Below are positions 36,105-44,484 of a stretch of DNA of 64,000 nucleotides, piece after piece. Source of the stretch: Lignipirellula cremea (lineage in GTDB: Bacteria > Planctomycetota > Planctomycetia > Pirellulales > Pirellulaceae); contig NZ_CP036433.1 of NCBI RefSeq assembly GCF_007751035.1, positions 4,259,001 through 4,323,000 of the forward strand, in the 5' to 3' direction. How positions within the stretch are numbered: the stretch's first letter is position 1; every line of letters starts with the position of its first letter. The notes under the pieces were generated by a model, which searched no databases, had not been told where the DNA came from, and saw only the letters and a list, made by a program, of their open reading frames with translations. A program made the translations under genes and the position numbers.

Positions 36105-38444
36105 TTACGGGGCAGGCGGCTCGTCGGCTGCCGGAGTTTCCGGAGTGGCGGGCGGCGTGCCGGGCTGGGGTGCGGCAGGAGTTTCAGGCGGGGCTGGCGT
36201 CGTTGCCGGAGCAGGCTCCGCCGCGGGGGCCGCATCGGCGTCCGGTGCTGCCGGGGCAGGTTCCGGTTCAGCAACGGTCGGCTCGCTGGGAGCCGATCCG
36301 TTCTCGTTTGCAGGAGCAGCAGGCGGCAGTTCCATCGGTTCCATCGTTGCTTGCGGAGCGGGCAGCAGGGCCGGATTGAAGGAAATCACCGGGGCGACCG
36401 CAATCGGGTCGTCGGCAGTCGCCACGCCGACCGGGACGATTTCGCCATCGGCGACTTTCTCCCGTGTCCAGTTGGCTAGCGAGGTTACCTGACGGTCGAT
36501 CGTCGGATCCATGTATTGCAACACCGTTTGATAGGGGAAGACCCCCAGGATGATAGCGAACACAAACATCGGCAGGGCGATCGTCAGCTCGCGGGCCGTA
36601 ATCGGCTTGATCTCTTCGCCGTGGGGACCGCGGTATTCGGCGCCCAGGTAAACCCGCTGGAGAGCCCACAGGATGTAAGCCGCCGTCAGGATCACGACCG
36701 AAGCCGAGAGCACCGCCAGCACCCAGTTGTATTTCCAGACCGACAGGACCACCAGCACTTCGCCAATGAATCCGCACAGACCAGGCAGACCCAGACCGGC
36801 AAAGAACAGGCCAAACGCCAGGGCCGAGTAGACCGGCATCCGAGCGAACAGGCCGCCAAACTCGTTCAACCGGCGATGGTGTACGCGGTCGTAGATAATG
36901 CCGACCATAAAAAACATACCGGCCGAGCTCACGCCGTGGGCGATCATCTGGAACATGGCGCCTTTGACGCCCATGTTCCAGTATTCCGGGTTGAAGTTGG
37001 TGCCCGCAACCGCCGACCAGACGCCCAGGCCGAGAACCACATAGCCCATGTGGCTGACAGAGCTGTAAGCGACCATCCGTTTGAAGTCGGTCTGGGCCAG
37101 GGCCGCAAAGGCCCCGTAGATCATGCTGACAACGCCGATCGTGCAAACGATAAAGGCAAAGTCATAGCCGCCGAACGGACAGATGGGATAGCACATTCGA
37201 ATGATGCCGTACCCGCCCATTTTCAGCAGCACGCCGGCCAGAATCATCGAAATCGGGGTCGGCGCCTCCACGTGCGCGTCGGGCAACCAGGTGTGCAGGG
37301 GTACGCACGGGACCTTGATCGCAAAACCGATGAACAGCAGCACAAAGCACCACTGCTGCAGCGTTCGCGGGAACAGATTCGTATGCAGCGACATCGCCTG
37401 CATGGCGAGGATATTAAAGGTGTGAATCGGCGCGTCCGACTCGACCACGGCCTCCTCGGCGGCGCCTTCGGCCAGGGCGGCGGAAAAATGGCTATTCAGT
37501 TCGGGCGTGGCGGAAATCGCTTCCAGCACGTGATGGGCTGAGTTCTCTTCCTTGCCAATCAGGATCTGGACGAGCGGCTTGTCTCCTTCCAGGCGGTGGA
37601 TAACCTTTGTTTCCGGCTCGGAGCCGGGACGCAGGAACACGGGCAGTTCTTCATGTCCGGCCGTCGGGGTAAGCACGAGCGGCGAGTTGGGATGCTGCTC
37701 TTTCCAGGCGCCCAGCATGCTCTCTGCGCGAAGCCGGGATTTCAGGCTGTCTTCCGCATCAGGGTTGGAATCAACATGCAGTTCGTCCCACTTCACCACT
37801 GCGTCGTCGTGGAAAACGTCGGACACCGCGGCCAGTTCTCGCAGATCGCTGTTGAAATACAGCACCAGAATGGCGATCAGCATCAGCACGCTGCCCAGCA
37901 GCGTATACAGGAAGAACTTGAGTGCGGCGTATTCACGTCGCTCGCCGCCCCAGACGCCAATGAGAAAGTACATCGGCAACAGCATCACTTCCCAGAACAC
38001 ATAGAACAGGAAGAAGTCGAGCGCGAGGAACACGCCCAGCATGCCTGTTTCCAGGAGCAGGAATAAAATGCAGTACGCTTTGACGTGCTTTTTGATCGAC
38101 CAGCTGGCGCCCATGGCCAGCACGCTGACAAAGGCCGTCAGCACGACCAGCGGCAGGCTGATGCCGTCGACGCCCATCAGGTAGTCAATGTGGAAGGACG
38201 GAATCCATGGCACATTGAAAGTTTGCTGCATGGTCGAAAGACCCGCGTCGAATCCGCGGGCGGTTAAACCCATGGGATCCCACATGCAGAAAAATACCAG
38301 GCCAAAGACCACGATCGTCGTCGCCAAAGTAACGAAACGAATCGCGGTGTCCGCCGTCTTGGGAAAAAACCCGATCACCAGCGCCGCAGCAGCTGGCAAA
38401 AAGACGATGAAACTTAAAATTGTGAGGGCGACTGATGCATCCAT
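36105..38444 (-). CDS. nuoM: NADH-quinone oxidoreductase subunit M, with insertion and tail
   Basis: 779 residues from ATG 38444 (a TTG at 38459 is possible) versus about 500 usual. Core motifs are FYVFWEVMLLPMYFLIGVWGG, KVPCVPLHTWLPDAHVEAPTP (Lys and His of the proton path) and KRMVAYSSVSHMGY. An insertion at residues about 200-345 lies between helices 6 and 7 and contains mixed alpha/beta-looking sequence such as LVQILIGKEE. The last 85 or so residues form a Pro/Ala/Glu-rich tail ending in PADEPPAP. Both additions are absent from typical NuoM. nuoL lies 87 bases upstream. Confidence 0.95.
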   Translation of the reverse strand: MDASVALTILSFIVFLPAAAALVIGFFPKTADTAIRFVTLATTIVVFGLVFFCMWDPMGLTARGFDAGLSTMQQTFNVPWIPSFHIDYLMGVDGISLPLVVLTAFVSVLAMGASWSIKKHVKAYCILFLLLETGMLGVFLALDFFLFYVFWEVMLLPMYFLIGVWGGERREYAALKFFLYTLLGSVLMLIAILVLYFNSDLRELAAVSDVFHDDAVVKWDELHVDSNPDAEDSLKSRLRAESMLGAWKEQHPNSPLVLTPTAGHEELPVFLRPGSEPETKVIHRLEGDKPLVQILIGKEENSAHHVLEAISATPELNSHFSAALAEGAAEEAVVESDAPIHTFNILAMQAMSLHTNLFPRTLQQWCFVLLFIGFAIKVPCVPLHTWLPDAHVEAPTPISMILAGVLLKMGGYGIIRMCYPICPFGGYDFAFIVCTIGVVSMIYGAFAALAQTDFKRMVAYSSVSHMGYVVLGLGVWSAVAGTNFNPEYWNMGVKGAMFQMIAHGVSSAGMFFMVGIIYDRVHHRRLNEFGGLFARMPVYSALAFGLFFAGLGLPGLCGFIGEVLVVLSVWKYNWVLAVLSASVVILTAAYILWALQRVYLGAEYRGPHGEEIKPITARELTIALPMFVFAIILGVFPYQTVLQYMDPTIDRQVTSLANWTREKVADGEIVPVGVATADDPIAVAPVISFNPALLPAPQATMEPMELPPAAPANENGSAPSEPTVAEPEPAPAAPDADAAPAAEPAPATTPAPPETPAAPQPGTPPATPETPAADEPPAP

Positions 38445-38531
38445 TTCGTCGAATTCCAACCGAAATGTTGGGGAAGTGTTTCAAGTAAACGCTGCCCGCC
38501 CTGCGGCGGACCACTTGTCAGGTTGAACGAT

Positions 38532-41261
38532 CTAGCGGGCCAGCGAGGAGCTCCAGAAAAAGCTGATCAGCAAAAACACCGCGACAACTCCAACAACAAT
38601 GAACATCACATACTGCCGCAGCCGACCCGTCTGCACATTACGGAGAGCAAGCCCCGTATCGTAGGTCCAGCGAGCAATCAGGTTCGCCGTGCCGTCGACG
38701 ACTCCACGATCCGCGAAGAATTCCCAGCCTTCCGAGAACCGCCGCGTGTTGCGAGCCAGGCCATCGATGAATCCATCAATGCAGCGACGATCGAACCGCG
38801 ACGCCAGACCGCCAATCACCTGGGTCGGACGGACAAACAAAAAGTCGTACAACTCGTCGAAGTACCATTTGTTCCACAGGAACCGATAAATCGGAGCAAA
38901 CTGGCGCCTGGCATCGGCCGGATCCAGGTAACCAAGCCAGTAGAAACAGGCGGCCAGGGCGATCCCGGAAATGGCGGTGCCAAAAGCCAGCAACGTGACA
39001 GGAATCCGCACCGCGGCAGCATGGCTGCCGTGTTCGTTGACGATCGACAAAGCGCCAAGCACACTTGGCGTGTCTGCCAGCGTACCGGGCGGACGGGCGC
39101 CTTCGAGCAGATTTTCCAGGGCAATGTCGTGCAAAGGACCGGCCCATTCCCAGTCACCGGCCCAGGCGACCGTGATCGCGAAGAACGCCAGGATCATCAG
39201 CGGCGCCGTCATGATGCGCGGCGATTCGTGGGCGTGGTCATACGCGTGATGGTCGCGGGGCTTGCCCATGAACGTCATGAACCACAGGCGGAACATGTAA
39301 AAGGCCGTGATCGCGGCGCCGCCGGCGGCGACCGCGAACAGAATCGCCAGGTAGGCCGACTCGTTGCTCTGGGCGTGCCAGAACAGCTGCTCAAGGATCT
39401 TGTCTTTGGAGTAGTAACCGCTGAGGCCGATCACAAACGGGATGCTCGCACCGGAAATCGCGAGGCAGCCAATCAGCATGGTGATCGCCGTAATCGGCAT
39501 CTTTTTCAACAGGCCGCCCATTTGCGGCATCTCATTGGTGTGCACCGCATGGATGACCGAGCCGGAGCACATGAACAGCAGGCTCTTGAAGAAAGCGTGC
39601 GTTACCAGGTGCATCAGGCCAGCCACCCAGCCGCCGACCCCCAGCGCGAGCATCATATAGCCCAGCTGACTGATGGTCGAATAGGCCAGCACCCGTTTAA
39701 TGTCCGTCGCCACGATCGCAATCGTGGCGGCCATGAACAGCGTGATGGCGCCCACAATCGAAATGACCAGCAGCACTTCCGGCGTAAAGACGGGATAGAA
39801 ACGGCCGACCAGATAAACGCCTGCCGCAACCATCGTGGCCGAGTGCACCAGGGCCGAAACGGGCGTCGGACCTTCCATCGCGTCCGGCAGCCAGGTATGC
39901 AGCGGGAACTGGGCGCTTTTGCCGATACAACCGCAAAAGATGCCCAGGCCGGCCACGATCAGCAGCCAGTAACCGTAAGGGCTGTCGCCCAGCTTCTCGG
40001 ATTTGGCCAGCACGCTTTGAAGTTGTTCGACTTCCGCCTGGTTGCCCTGCTTCTGGGCCACGGCGATTTCGCCACGGAGTTCGTGGCGGTATTTGACGGG
40101 ATCTCGCCAGATCGGAATCTGGGATTCGATTTCGGCTTCGATTTGTTCGTGGGTTTGGCCGGCGCGGACGCCGTGGTAGACGATATCGGCGACTTCCTGC
40201 TGGGCGCCCAGGCGTACAAAACCAGCGGGCGTGTGGGGCGTGCCGCGGCTGACGCCGTTTTCATCAGTGTAAGGGGAGATCAGCAGGTGACCGTTCTCGG
40301 CGGTGCGAACCTGGCTGAAGATGCCTGGGGTGACCACTTCGTGACCCGCTTCGTCGGTGCGGGTGACATCGCCGAAGGAAAAGGTTCCCAGAGCGCTCCA
40401 CAGAGCCATCAGGCCGATGATCATGCCAAAGTCGCCAACGCGGTTGACGATAAACGCCTTGTTCGCGGCGGTCGAGGCGCTCTTCCGTTCGACATAGTAG
40501 CCGATCAGAAAGTAAGAGCAGATGCCGACCAGCTCCCAGAAGCAGAACACCATCGCAATGTTGCCGGCCAGAACCAGGCCAAACATGCTAAAGCAGAACA
40601 ACGACAGGTACTGGAAGAAGCGGGCGAACCGTCCCGGACGTTTCAGGTGGGAGCCATCCGACAACGTGACTTCGTGGTCGGTGACCTCGTGCAGTTCGTC
40701 GTGCATGTAGCCCACCGCATAAAAGTGGATGCACGAAGCAATCAGTGTCACCATGCAGAACATGATGATTGTCAAAGTGTCAATGTAATAGCTGATCGTC
40801 AGGCGCATTCCGCCGAAGTGGCCCAGGTCGTAATAGACGCCTGACAACTCACGTTTCGGCACAACTGGATGATCGCCGTGACCATGAGCGTCGTGACCAT
40901 GAGCGTCGCTGTGACCGCCGCCTGCGGCGTGCGAATGATCCGCAGCTTCATGACCCGAATGATCTGCGTCGCTGTGATCCGCATTGTGGCCGGCCTCAGG
41001 CGACTGCGCCCGGACGACCATGGCGGTGCTGGCCTGGGAGGCATGCCCTGGCGCCTCCGGCGCGCTAGGATGGCTGCCGGGATAAAGCCAGATCGCCAGT
41101 GACAGGTACGAACAGACGGCCGCTCCCAGAATGGCAGGGATCGACACGCCCCAGGCGCCAGCTTTTTTCAGCCAGCGGCCTGCGACCAGGTTCACAGCGA
41201 AAGCCGCCAGCGGCAAGAGCCAGGCCGTTAGCAGCAGATACGGTAAAAAGGACGTTTGCAT
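38532..41261 (-). CDS. nuoL: NADH-quinone oxidoreductase subunit L, with His-rich loop
   Basis: 909 residues versus about 610-650 usual. Core motifs are FCFWELVGICSYFLIG, KSAQFPLHTWLPDAMEGPTPVSA and KRVLAYSTISQLGYMM. Two insertions are seen. The first is residues about 61-150 after helix 2, with 12 His in 91-131 plus many Asp. The second is residues about 298-428 in the helix 6-7 loop, the same place as in NuoM. The C-terminal lateral helix region is present. The ATG overlaps the nuoK stop by one base (TAATG). A 15-base tandem duplication lies in the His-rich loop. Confidence 0.95.
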   Translation of the reverse strand: MQTSFLPYLLLTAWLLPLAAFAVNLVAGRWLKKAGAWGVSIPAILGAAVCSYLSLAIWLYPGSHPSAPEAPGHASQASTAMVVRAQSPEAGHNADHSDADHSGHEAADHSHAAGGGHSDAHGHDAHGHGDHPVVPKRELSGVYYDLGHFGGMRLTISYYIDTLTIIMFCMVTLIASCIHFYAVGYMHDELHEVTDHEVTLSDGSHLKRPGRFARFFQYLSLFCFSMFGLVLAGNIAMVFCFWELVGICSYFLIGYYVERKSASTAANKAFIVNRVGDFGMIIGLMALWSALGTFSFGDVTRTDEAGHEVVTPGIFSQVRTAENGHLLISPYTDENGVSRGTPHTPAGFVRLGAQQEVADIVYHGVRAGQTHEQIEAEIESQIPIWRDPVKYRHELRGEIAVAQKQGNQAEVEQLQSVLAKSEKLGDSPYGYWLLIVAGLGIFCGCIGKSAQFPLHTWLPDAMEGPTPVSALVHSATMVAAGVYLVGRFYPVFTPEVLLVISIVGAITLFMAATIAIVATDIKRVLAYSTISQLGYMMLALGVGGWVAGLMHLVTHAFFKSLLFMCSGSVIHAVHTNEMPQMGGLLKKMPITAITMLIGCLAISGASIPFVIGLSGYYSKDKILEQLFWHAQSNESAYLAILFAVAAGGAAITAFYMFRLWFMTFMGKPRDHHAYDHAHESPRIMTAPLMILAFFAITVAWAGDWEWAGPLHDIALENLLEGARPPGTLADTPSVLGALSIVNEHGSHAAAVRIPVTLLAFGTAISGIALAACFYWLGYLDPADARRQFAPIYRFLWNKWYFDELYDFLFVRPTQVIGGLASRFDRRCIDGFIDGLARNTRRFSEGWEFFADRGVVDGTANLIARWTYDTGLALRNVQTGRLRQYVMFIVVGVVAVFLLISFFWSSSLAR
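40878..40907 (-). repeat. 15-base tandem duplication in the nuoL His-rich loop
   Basis: gtgaccatgagcgtc occurs at 40878-40892 and again exactly at 40893-40907, encoding two successive DAHGH units on the minus strand. Being in frame, it shows the loop can grow by slippage. Confidence 0.9.
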
Positions 41262-41593
41262 TAGCCTTTCAACTCGTCTGCGCGATCCACGTCGATGGTG
41301 GCGTGGTTGTTGTAAAAGTTAAGCGCGATCGCCAGGGCAACCGCCGCTTCCGCCGCCGCCAGCACGATCACAAACAGCGCGATCAACTGGCCGTCGAGTC
41401 CGATCGTTTCTTCCCGCAAGTACTTGCTGCCGAACGCCACAAAGTTAATGTTGGCGCCGTTGAGTACAAGCTCAACCCCCATCAGCACGCCGATCACATT
41501 GCGTTTGGTCGCCATGCAGACCACGCCAGTGACAAACAGCACTGCGCCGACAGCCAGGTAATGGGAAACCGTGATTTGTGCGAGCAAATCCAT
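41261..41593 (-). CDS. nuoK: NADH-quinone oxidoreductase subunit K
   Basis: 110 residues with three helices, the normal size. Key residues are Glu in VLMGVELVLNGANINFVAF (E. coli Glu36 position) and in LAAAEAAVALAIAL (Glu72 position), both needed for proton transfer. It is the only subunit in this cluster that is not enlarged. It is 6 bases after nuoJ and overlaps nuoL by one base. Confidence 0.97.
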   Translation of the reverse strand: MDLLAQITVSHYLAVGAVLFVTGVVCMATKRNVIGVLMGVELVLNGANINFVAFGSKYLREETIGLDGQLIALFVIVLAAAEAAVALAIALNFYNNHATIDVDRADELKG

Positions 41594-41599
41594 AATTGA

Positions 41600-42631
41600 T
41601 CAATTGTGGGTGGCGAGTGAATCCATCTGGGAGCAAACGCTTTGCGGACCGCCCGAGCAGATCGCGACCAGGGTGATAGCAACCGGCACAAGGGCCGCCG
41701 CCAGGAAGATCGCCGCCGCCAGCACGCTGAGTCCGCCCACCGCCAGTAACGCCGCCTGGGCGACCGCAATCAGCACCAGGGCGTACAGGCCCCAGCGTTG
41801 CCAGGCGTAAATCGCCATCAGCACGACCACGTTCACCAGAAACAGCAAACCTGTGAGGAACACCGCGTTGGTCTCCAGCGACTCTCCGAAGCCGGCGACA
41901 AAGGCAACAATGCGACCCGAAAATAACAGACAAAGCAGGCCGAGAACTGCGTTCGCGACCGCCCCGCCCAATAGCATGCCGGTAATGGCGGCCGGACGAT
42001 TACGGGGGCCACGCGCCGCTTGCGGCAGGGCCGGACCGGTCGAACGTCGCTTGGTGCGGGCCAGATAGCTCGCACCGATCAGCACCACCAGCAGATGCAT
42101 CGAAACAATTTCAAAAGGCAGCAGGTAACCCGACATGCCTTTTCGCAATTCCGGATTGGCTTGCTCGTTCTTGTCGATACGACCGCCCGTCACTGCCAGG
42201 CCGATCGGCGTGGCGGACTTGGAGTCGGCGATCACGACCGAATCATAGTTTTCACGCGGCGTGCTCCAGCTTTCCACCTGAAAGGCGGCAAACAGCAGGA
42301 GCAGCAGCATGGAGCCGCCGACAATCACGGCCAGCACCCACTCGCCGCCGCCGGTCTTCATGGAAATGAAGGAGTCGCGAGCGGTGAGCATCACACCAAA
42401 AATCAACAGCACCAGCGTGCCGCCGACATAAATCATCAATTGCATGGCGCCGACAAATTCGGCCCCCGCCAGAAAGAACAGACCTGCCGTCGCTCCCAGC
42501 GAAATGACCAGATAAAACGCCATCCGCACCACATTCGAGGTGAACAGCACGGCCAGGCCAAATACGCACGCAACCAGCGCGAACAGCGTGAAGAAGAACG
42601 GGTGCCAGTCAAGCGACGCCATCAACATCAT
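41600..42631 (-). CDS. nuoJ: NADH-quinone oxidoreductase subunit J with extra membrane domain
   Basis: 343 residues versus about 165-200 usual. Residues 12-190 are a regular NuoJ: AEFVGAMQLMIYVGGTLVLLIFGVML holds the pi-bulge helix 3, and a longer loop separates helices 4 and 5. After a basic linker (192-215), four more hydrophobic helices follow (about 216-325) that ordinary NuoJ lacks. The start overlaps nuoH by 4 bases, so nuoI, normally between them, is cleanly absent. Confidence 0.93.
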   Translation of the reverse strand: MMLMASLDWHPFFFTLFALVACVFGLAVLFTSNVVRMAFYLVISLGATAGLFFLAGAEFVGAMQLMIYVGGTLVLLIFGVMLTARDSFISMKTGGGEWVLAVIVGGSMLLLLLFAAFQVESWSTPRENYDSVVIADSKSATPIGLAVTGGRIDKNEQANPELRKGMSGYLLPFEIVSMHLLVVLIGASYLARTKRRSTGPALPQAARGPRNRPAAITGMLLGGAVANAVLGLLCLLFSGRIVAFVAGFGESLETNAVFLTGLLFLVNVVVLMAIYAWQRWGLYALVLIAVAQAALLAVGGLSVLAAAIFLAAALVPVAITLVAICSGGPQSVCSQMDSLATHN

Positions 42632-43881
42632 CGTTCACCCCCTTGCGAGGCAGTTTCCAGGGCGACGGGGCCGGATTCTTTTTCCGGGGCCGGGGCGGAG
42701 GCTTCCTCAACGACCCAGGTCTCGCGAACATTGCCTGCCGGCACGGCGCCGGTTCCCATGCCGTCGTCCAGACCTTTCGGCGTGACGCCTTGCATCAGCA
42801 CGGACCAGCCCACGACGCCCAGGAAGCAGATCGCCGCCAGCGGAACACAGTATTTGAGGCAGGTCGCCATCACCTGGTCAATTCGCAAACGCGGCAGGGT
42901 CCAACGAACCCAGATCATCACGATCACGGCCAGCGAGGCCTTGGTCATAAAGTTAATGCAACCGAACAGGTTGGCAATGTAATGCAGTACAGGGTGGGCG
43001 TCGGGCGCTGTCCATCCAAGCATGTGGAAGATGGGGATCGGCCCATTCCAGCCGCCGAAAAACAGGATCGCGGCCAGGCCGCCGACCAGGAACATCGAAC
43101 CGTATTCCGCCATGAAGAACACGCTCCATCGCAGACCCGAGTATTCCGTATGGAAACCGGCGACCAGTTCGCTTTCTGCTTCCGCCAGATCGAACGGGGC
43201 GCGGTTCACGCTGGCGACCGCACAGGTAAAGTACACCCAGAACACCACAAAGGTGAACGGGTCATGAAACACCCACCAGTTATTGAAGAAGCCCGCCTGC
43301 ATGTTGCCGATCGTCACCAGATTCATGGTGCCGGAGAGCAGCACGGGAATCACCACGCACAGGCCCAGCGGCACTTCGTAGCTGACCACCTGGGCCGCTT
43401 CACGCATGCAGCCGAACAGCGACCACTTGGAGCCTGAAGCATAGCCGGCCAGGATCACGCCGAAGACTTCGATGCCCAGCACCGCCAGAATAAAAAACAC
43501 GCCGACGTTGACCGACTGGGCGACCCAGCCGTTGGAAAACGGCAAAGCCATAAAGGCCGTGTAACTGGCGGCGAAACTGATGTAAGGAGCCAACTTGAAG
43601 AGCAGGCGATCGGCTTGACCGGGCGTGACGTCTTCCTTGGCGATCAACTTGATGCCGTCGGCCAGGCCCTGCAGCCAGCCGAACGCTCCGCCGACGCGAG
43701 TCGGTCCCAGGCGGTCCTGGATTCGGCCTGAAACTTTACGTTCCATCCAGATAAAGACCAGCGCTCCGACTGCGACAACATTGATCAGCAGAAAGCAGTG
43801 AAGACCGGCTACGGCAAGGTACCCGACTGCGTCAGGCATCCAGGCCGGCATGTACGAATTGAAGATTTCCGCCATTGTCAT
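42628..43881 (-). CDS. nuoH: NADH-quinone oxidoreductase subunit H
   Basis: 417 residues, with roughly 60 C-terminal residues beyond the usual end. Conserved features are WMERKVSGRIQDRLGPTRVG, DGIKLIAKEDVTP (quinone-site loop), NRAPFDLAEAESELVAGF and LRIDQVM. NuoH forms the quinone chamber and links peripheral and membrane arms. The tail after the last helix (Gly/Pro/Glu-rich, ending ASQGGER) is not typical. As first gene of the cluster, its promoter should lie in 43882-44187. Starting at M3 is also possible. Confidence 0.96.
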   Translation of the reverse strand: MTMAEIFNSYMPAWMPDAVGYLAVAGLHCFLLINVVAVGALVFIWMERKVSGRIQDRLGPTRVGGAFGWLQGLADGIKLIAKEDVTPGQADRLLFKLAPYISFAASYTAFMALPFSNGWVAQSVNVGVFFILAVLGIEVFGVILAGYASGSKWSLFGCMREAAQVVSYEVPLGLCVVIPVLLSGTMNLVTIGNMQAGFFNNWWVFHDPFTFVVFWVYFTCAVASVNRAPFDLAEAESELVAGFHTEYSGLRWSVFFMAEYGSMFLVGGLAAILFFGGWNGPIPIFHMLGWTAPDAHPVLHYIANLFGCINFMTKASLAVIVMIWVRWTLPRLRIDQVMATCLKYCVPLAAICFLGVVGWSVLMQGVTPKGLDDGMGTGAVPAGNVRETWVVEEASAPAPEKESGPVALETASQGGER

Positions 43882-44187
43882 GGCATCTTTACTCGGGTGA
43901 GAACCAGGCGACGCGTCGAACGCGCGGCCAAAACCATTTCCCTGTCTGAAAGATTGTGAAATTTTGCACGAGCAGCGAGCACTTCACAAGCCCCCGCAAC
44001 CGCAATTTCTCTCTCGCGTCGTCGACAGTTGGTCGGTACGCGCTTTTTTGACCTTTTATAAGCCGCATTCCTTTCTCTTCCTGCTCGTCCGTTTTGGAAA
44101 ACGCAGCCGCAAGGACGAAGCACGTTCCGCCGCGACGGCTGGCTGAGGGCGAGCGCCAGGCAGGCAGAATGCCGGCTTCTCCTTGAT
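43882..44187. other. Intergenic region upstream of nuoH
   Basis: 306 bases with no convincing gene (one weak open frame overlaps but has no protein-like pattern). A -10-like TTATAAAA exists on the minus strand near 44052-44059 without a good -35. Around 44110-44190 the minus-strand translation (EAGILPAWRSPSASRRGGT) looks like a decayed or repetitive element rather than a gene. Confidence 0.4.
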
Positions 44188-44484
44188 TTATAGCGAGTCG
44201 ACAACGCGGTTCCAGGTCCAGGCGACGATCCAGCAAACGACCCCAATCAGTAAAGCCGTATACGCCAGCACCACAACGGACCAGACGACCTTCATCAACG
44301 GCGAGAACTTTCGGCTGATCCATAGCACGGGCAGTCCCAGGGCGCCTGTCACGCCGAACAGCAGTCCCAGGATGAGCCAGGCGTTATCGTATTTTTTGAG
44401 GGTCTGCTCGGAATGCAAATGCGGCGACGTATCGGGGCGTTGTGCGCCGTCGGCTGGCGTTCGCGGCAGCGGATCAGATTCCAT
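44188..44484 (-). CDS. Small two-helix membrane protein, unknown
   Basis: 98 residues: a polar Pro/His-rich N-terminus (about 30 residues), then two membrane helices ([21 protein letters not shown] and [21 protein letters not shown]) joined by SRKFSPLMK. The frame and amino-acid pattern are convincing, and its start overlaps the monooxygenase gene by 11 bases, so it is probably translated from the same message. No family is recognised. Confidence 0.7.
   Translation of the reverse strand: MESDPLPRTPADGAQRPDTSPHLHSEQTLKKYDNAWLILGLLFGVTGALGLPVLWISRKFSPLMKVVWSVVVLAYTALLIGVVCWIVAWTWNRVVDSL

Noticed and set aside
38523-40844. A 773-codon open frame on the plus strand opposite nuoL, rich in His, Arg and Gln
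   Set aside because: It is exactly antisense to nuoL, whose protein matches its family end to end; the composition is what the complement of this GC-rich gene gives.
43878-44246. 122-codon frame upstream of nuoH
   Set aside because: Arg/Ser-rich with no protein-like pattern and overlapping a second equally poor frame; treated as intergenic.
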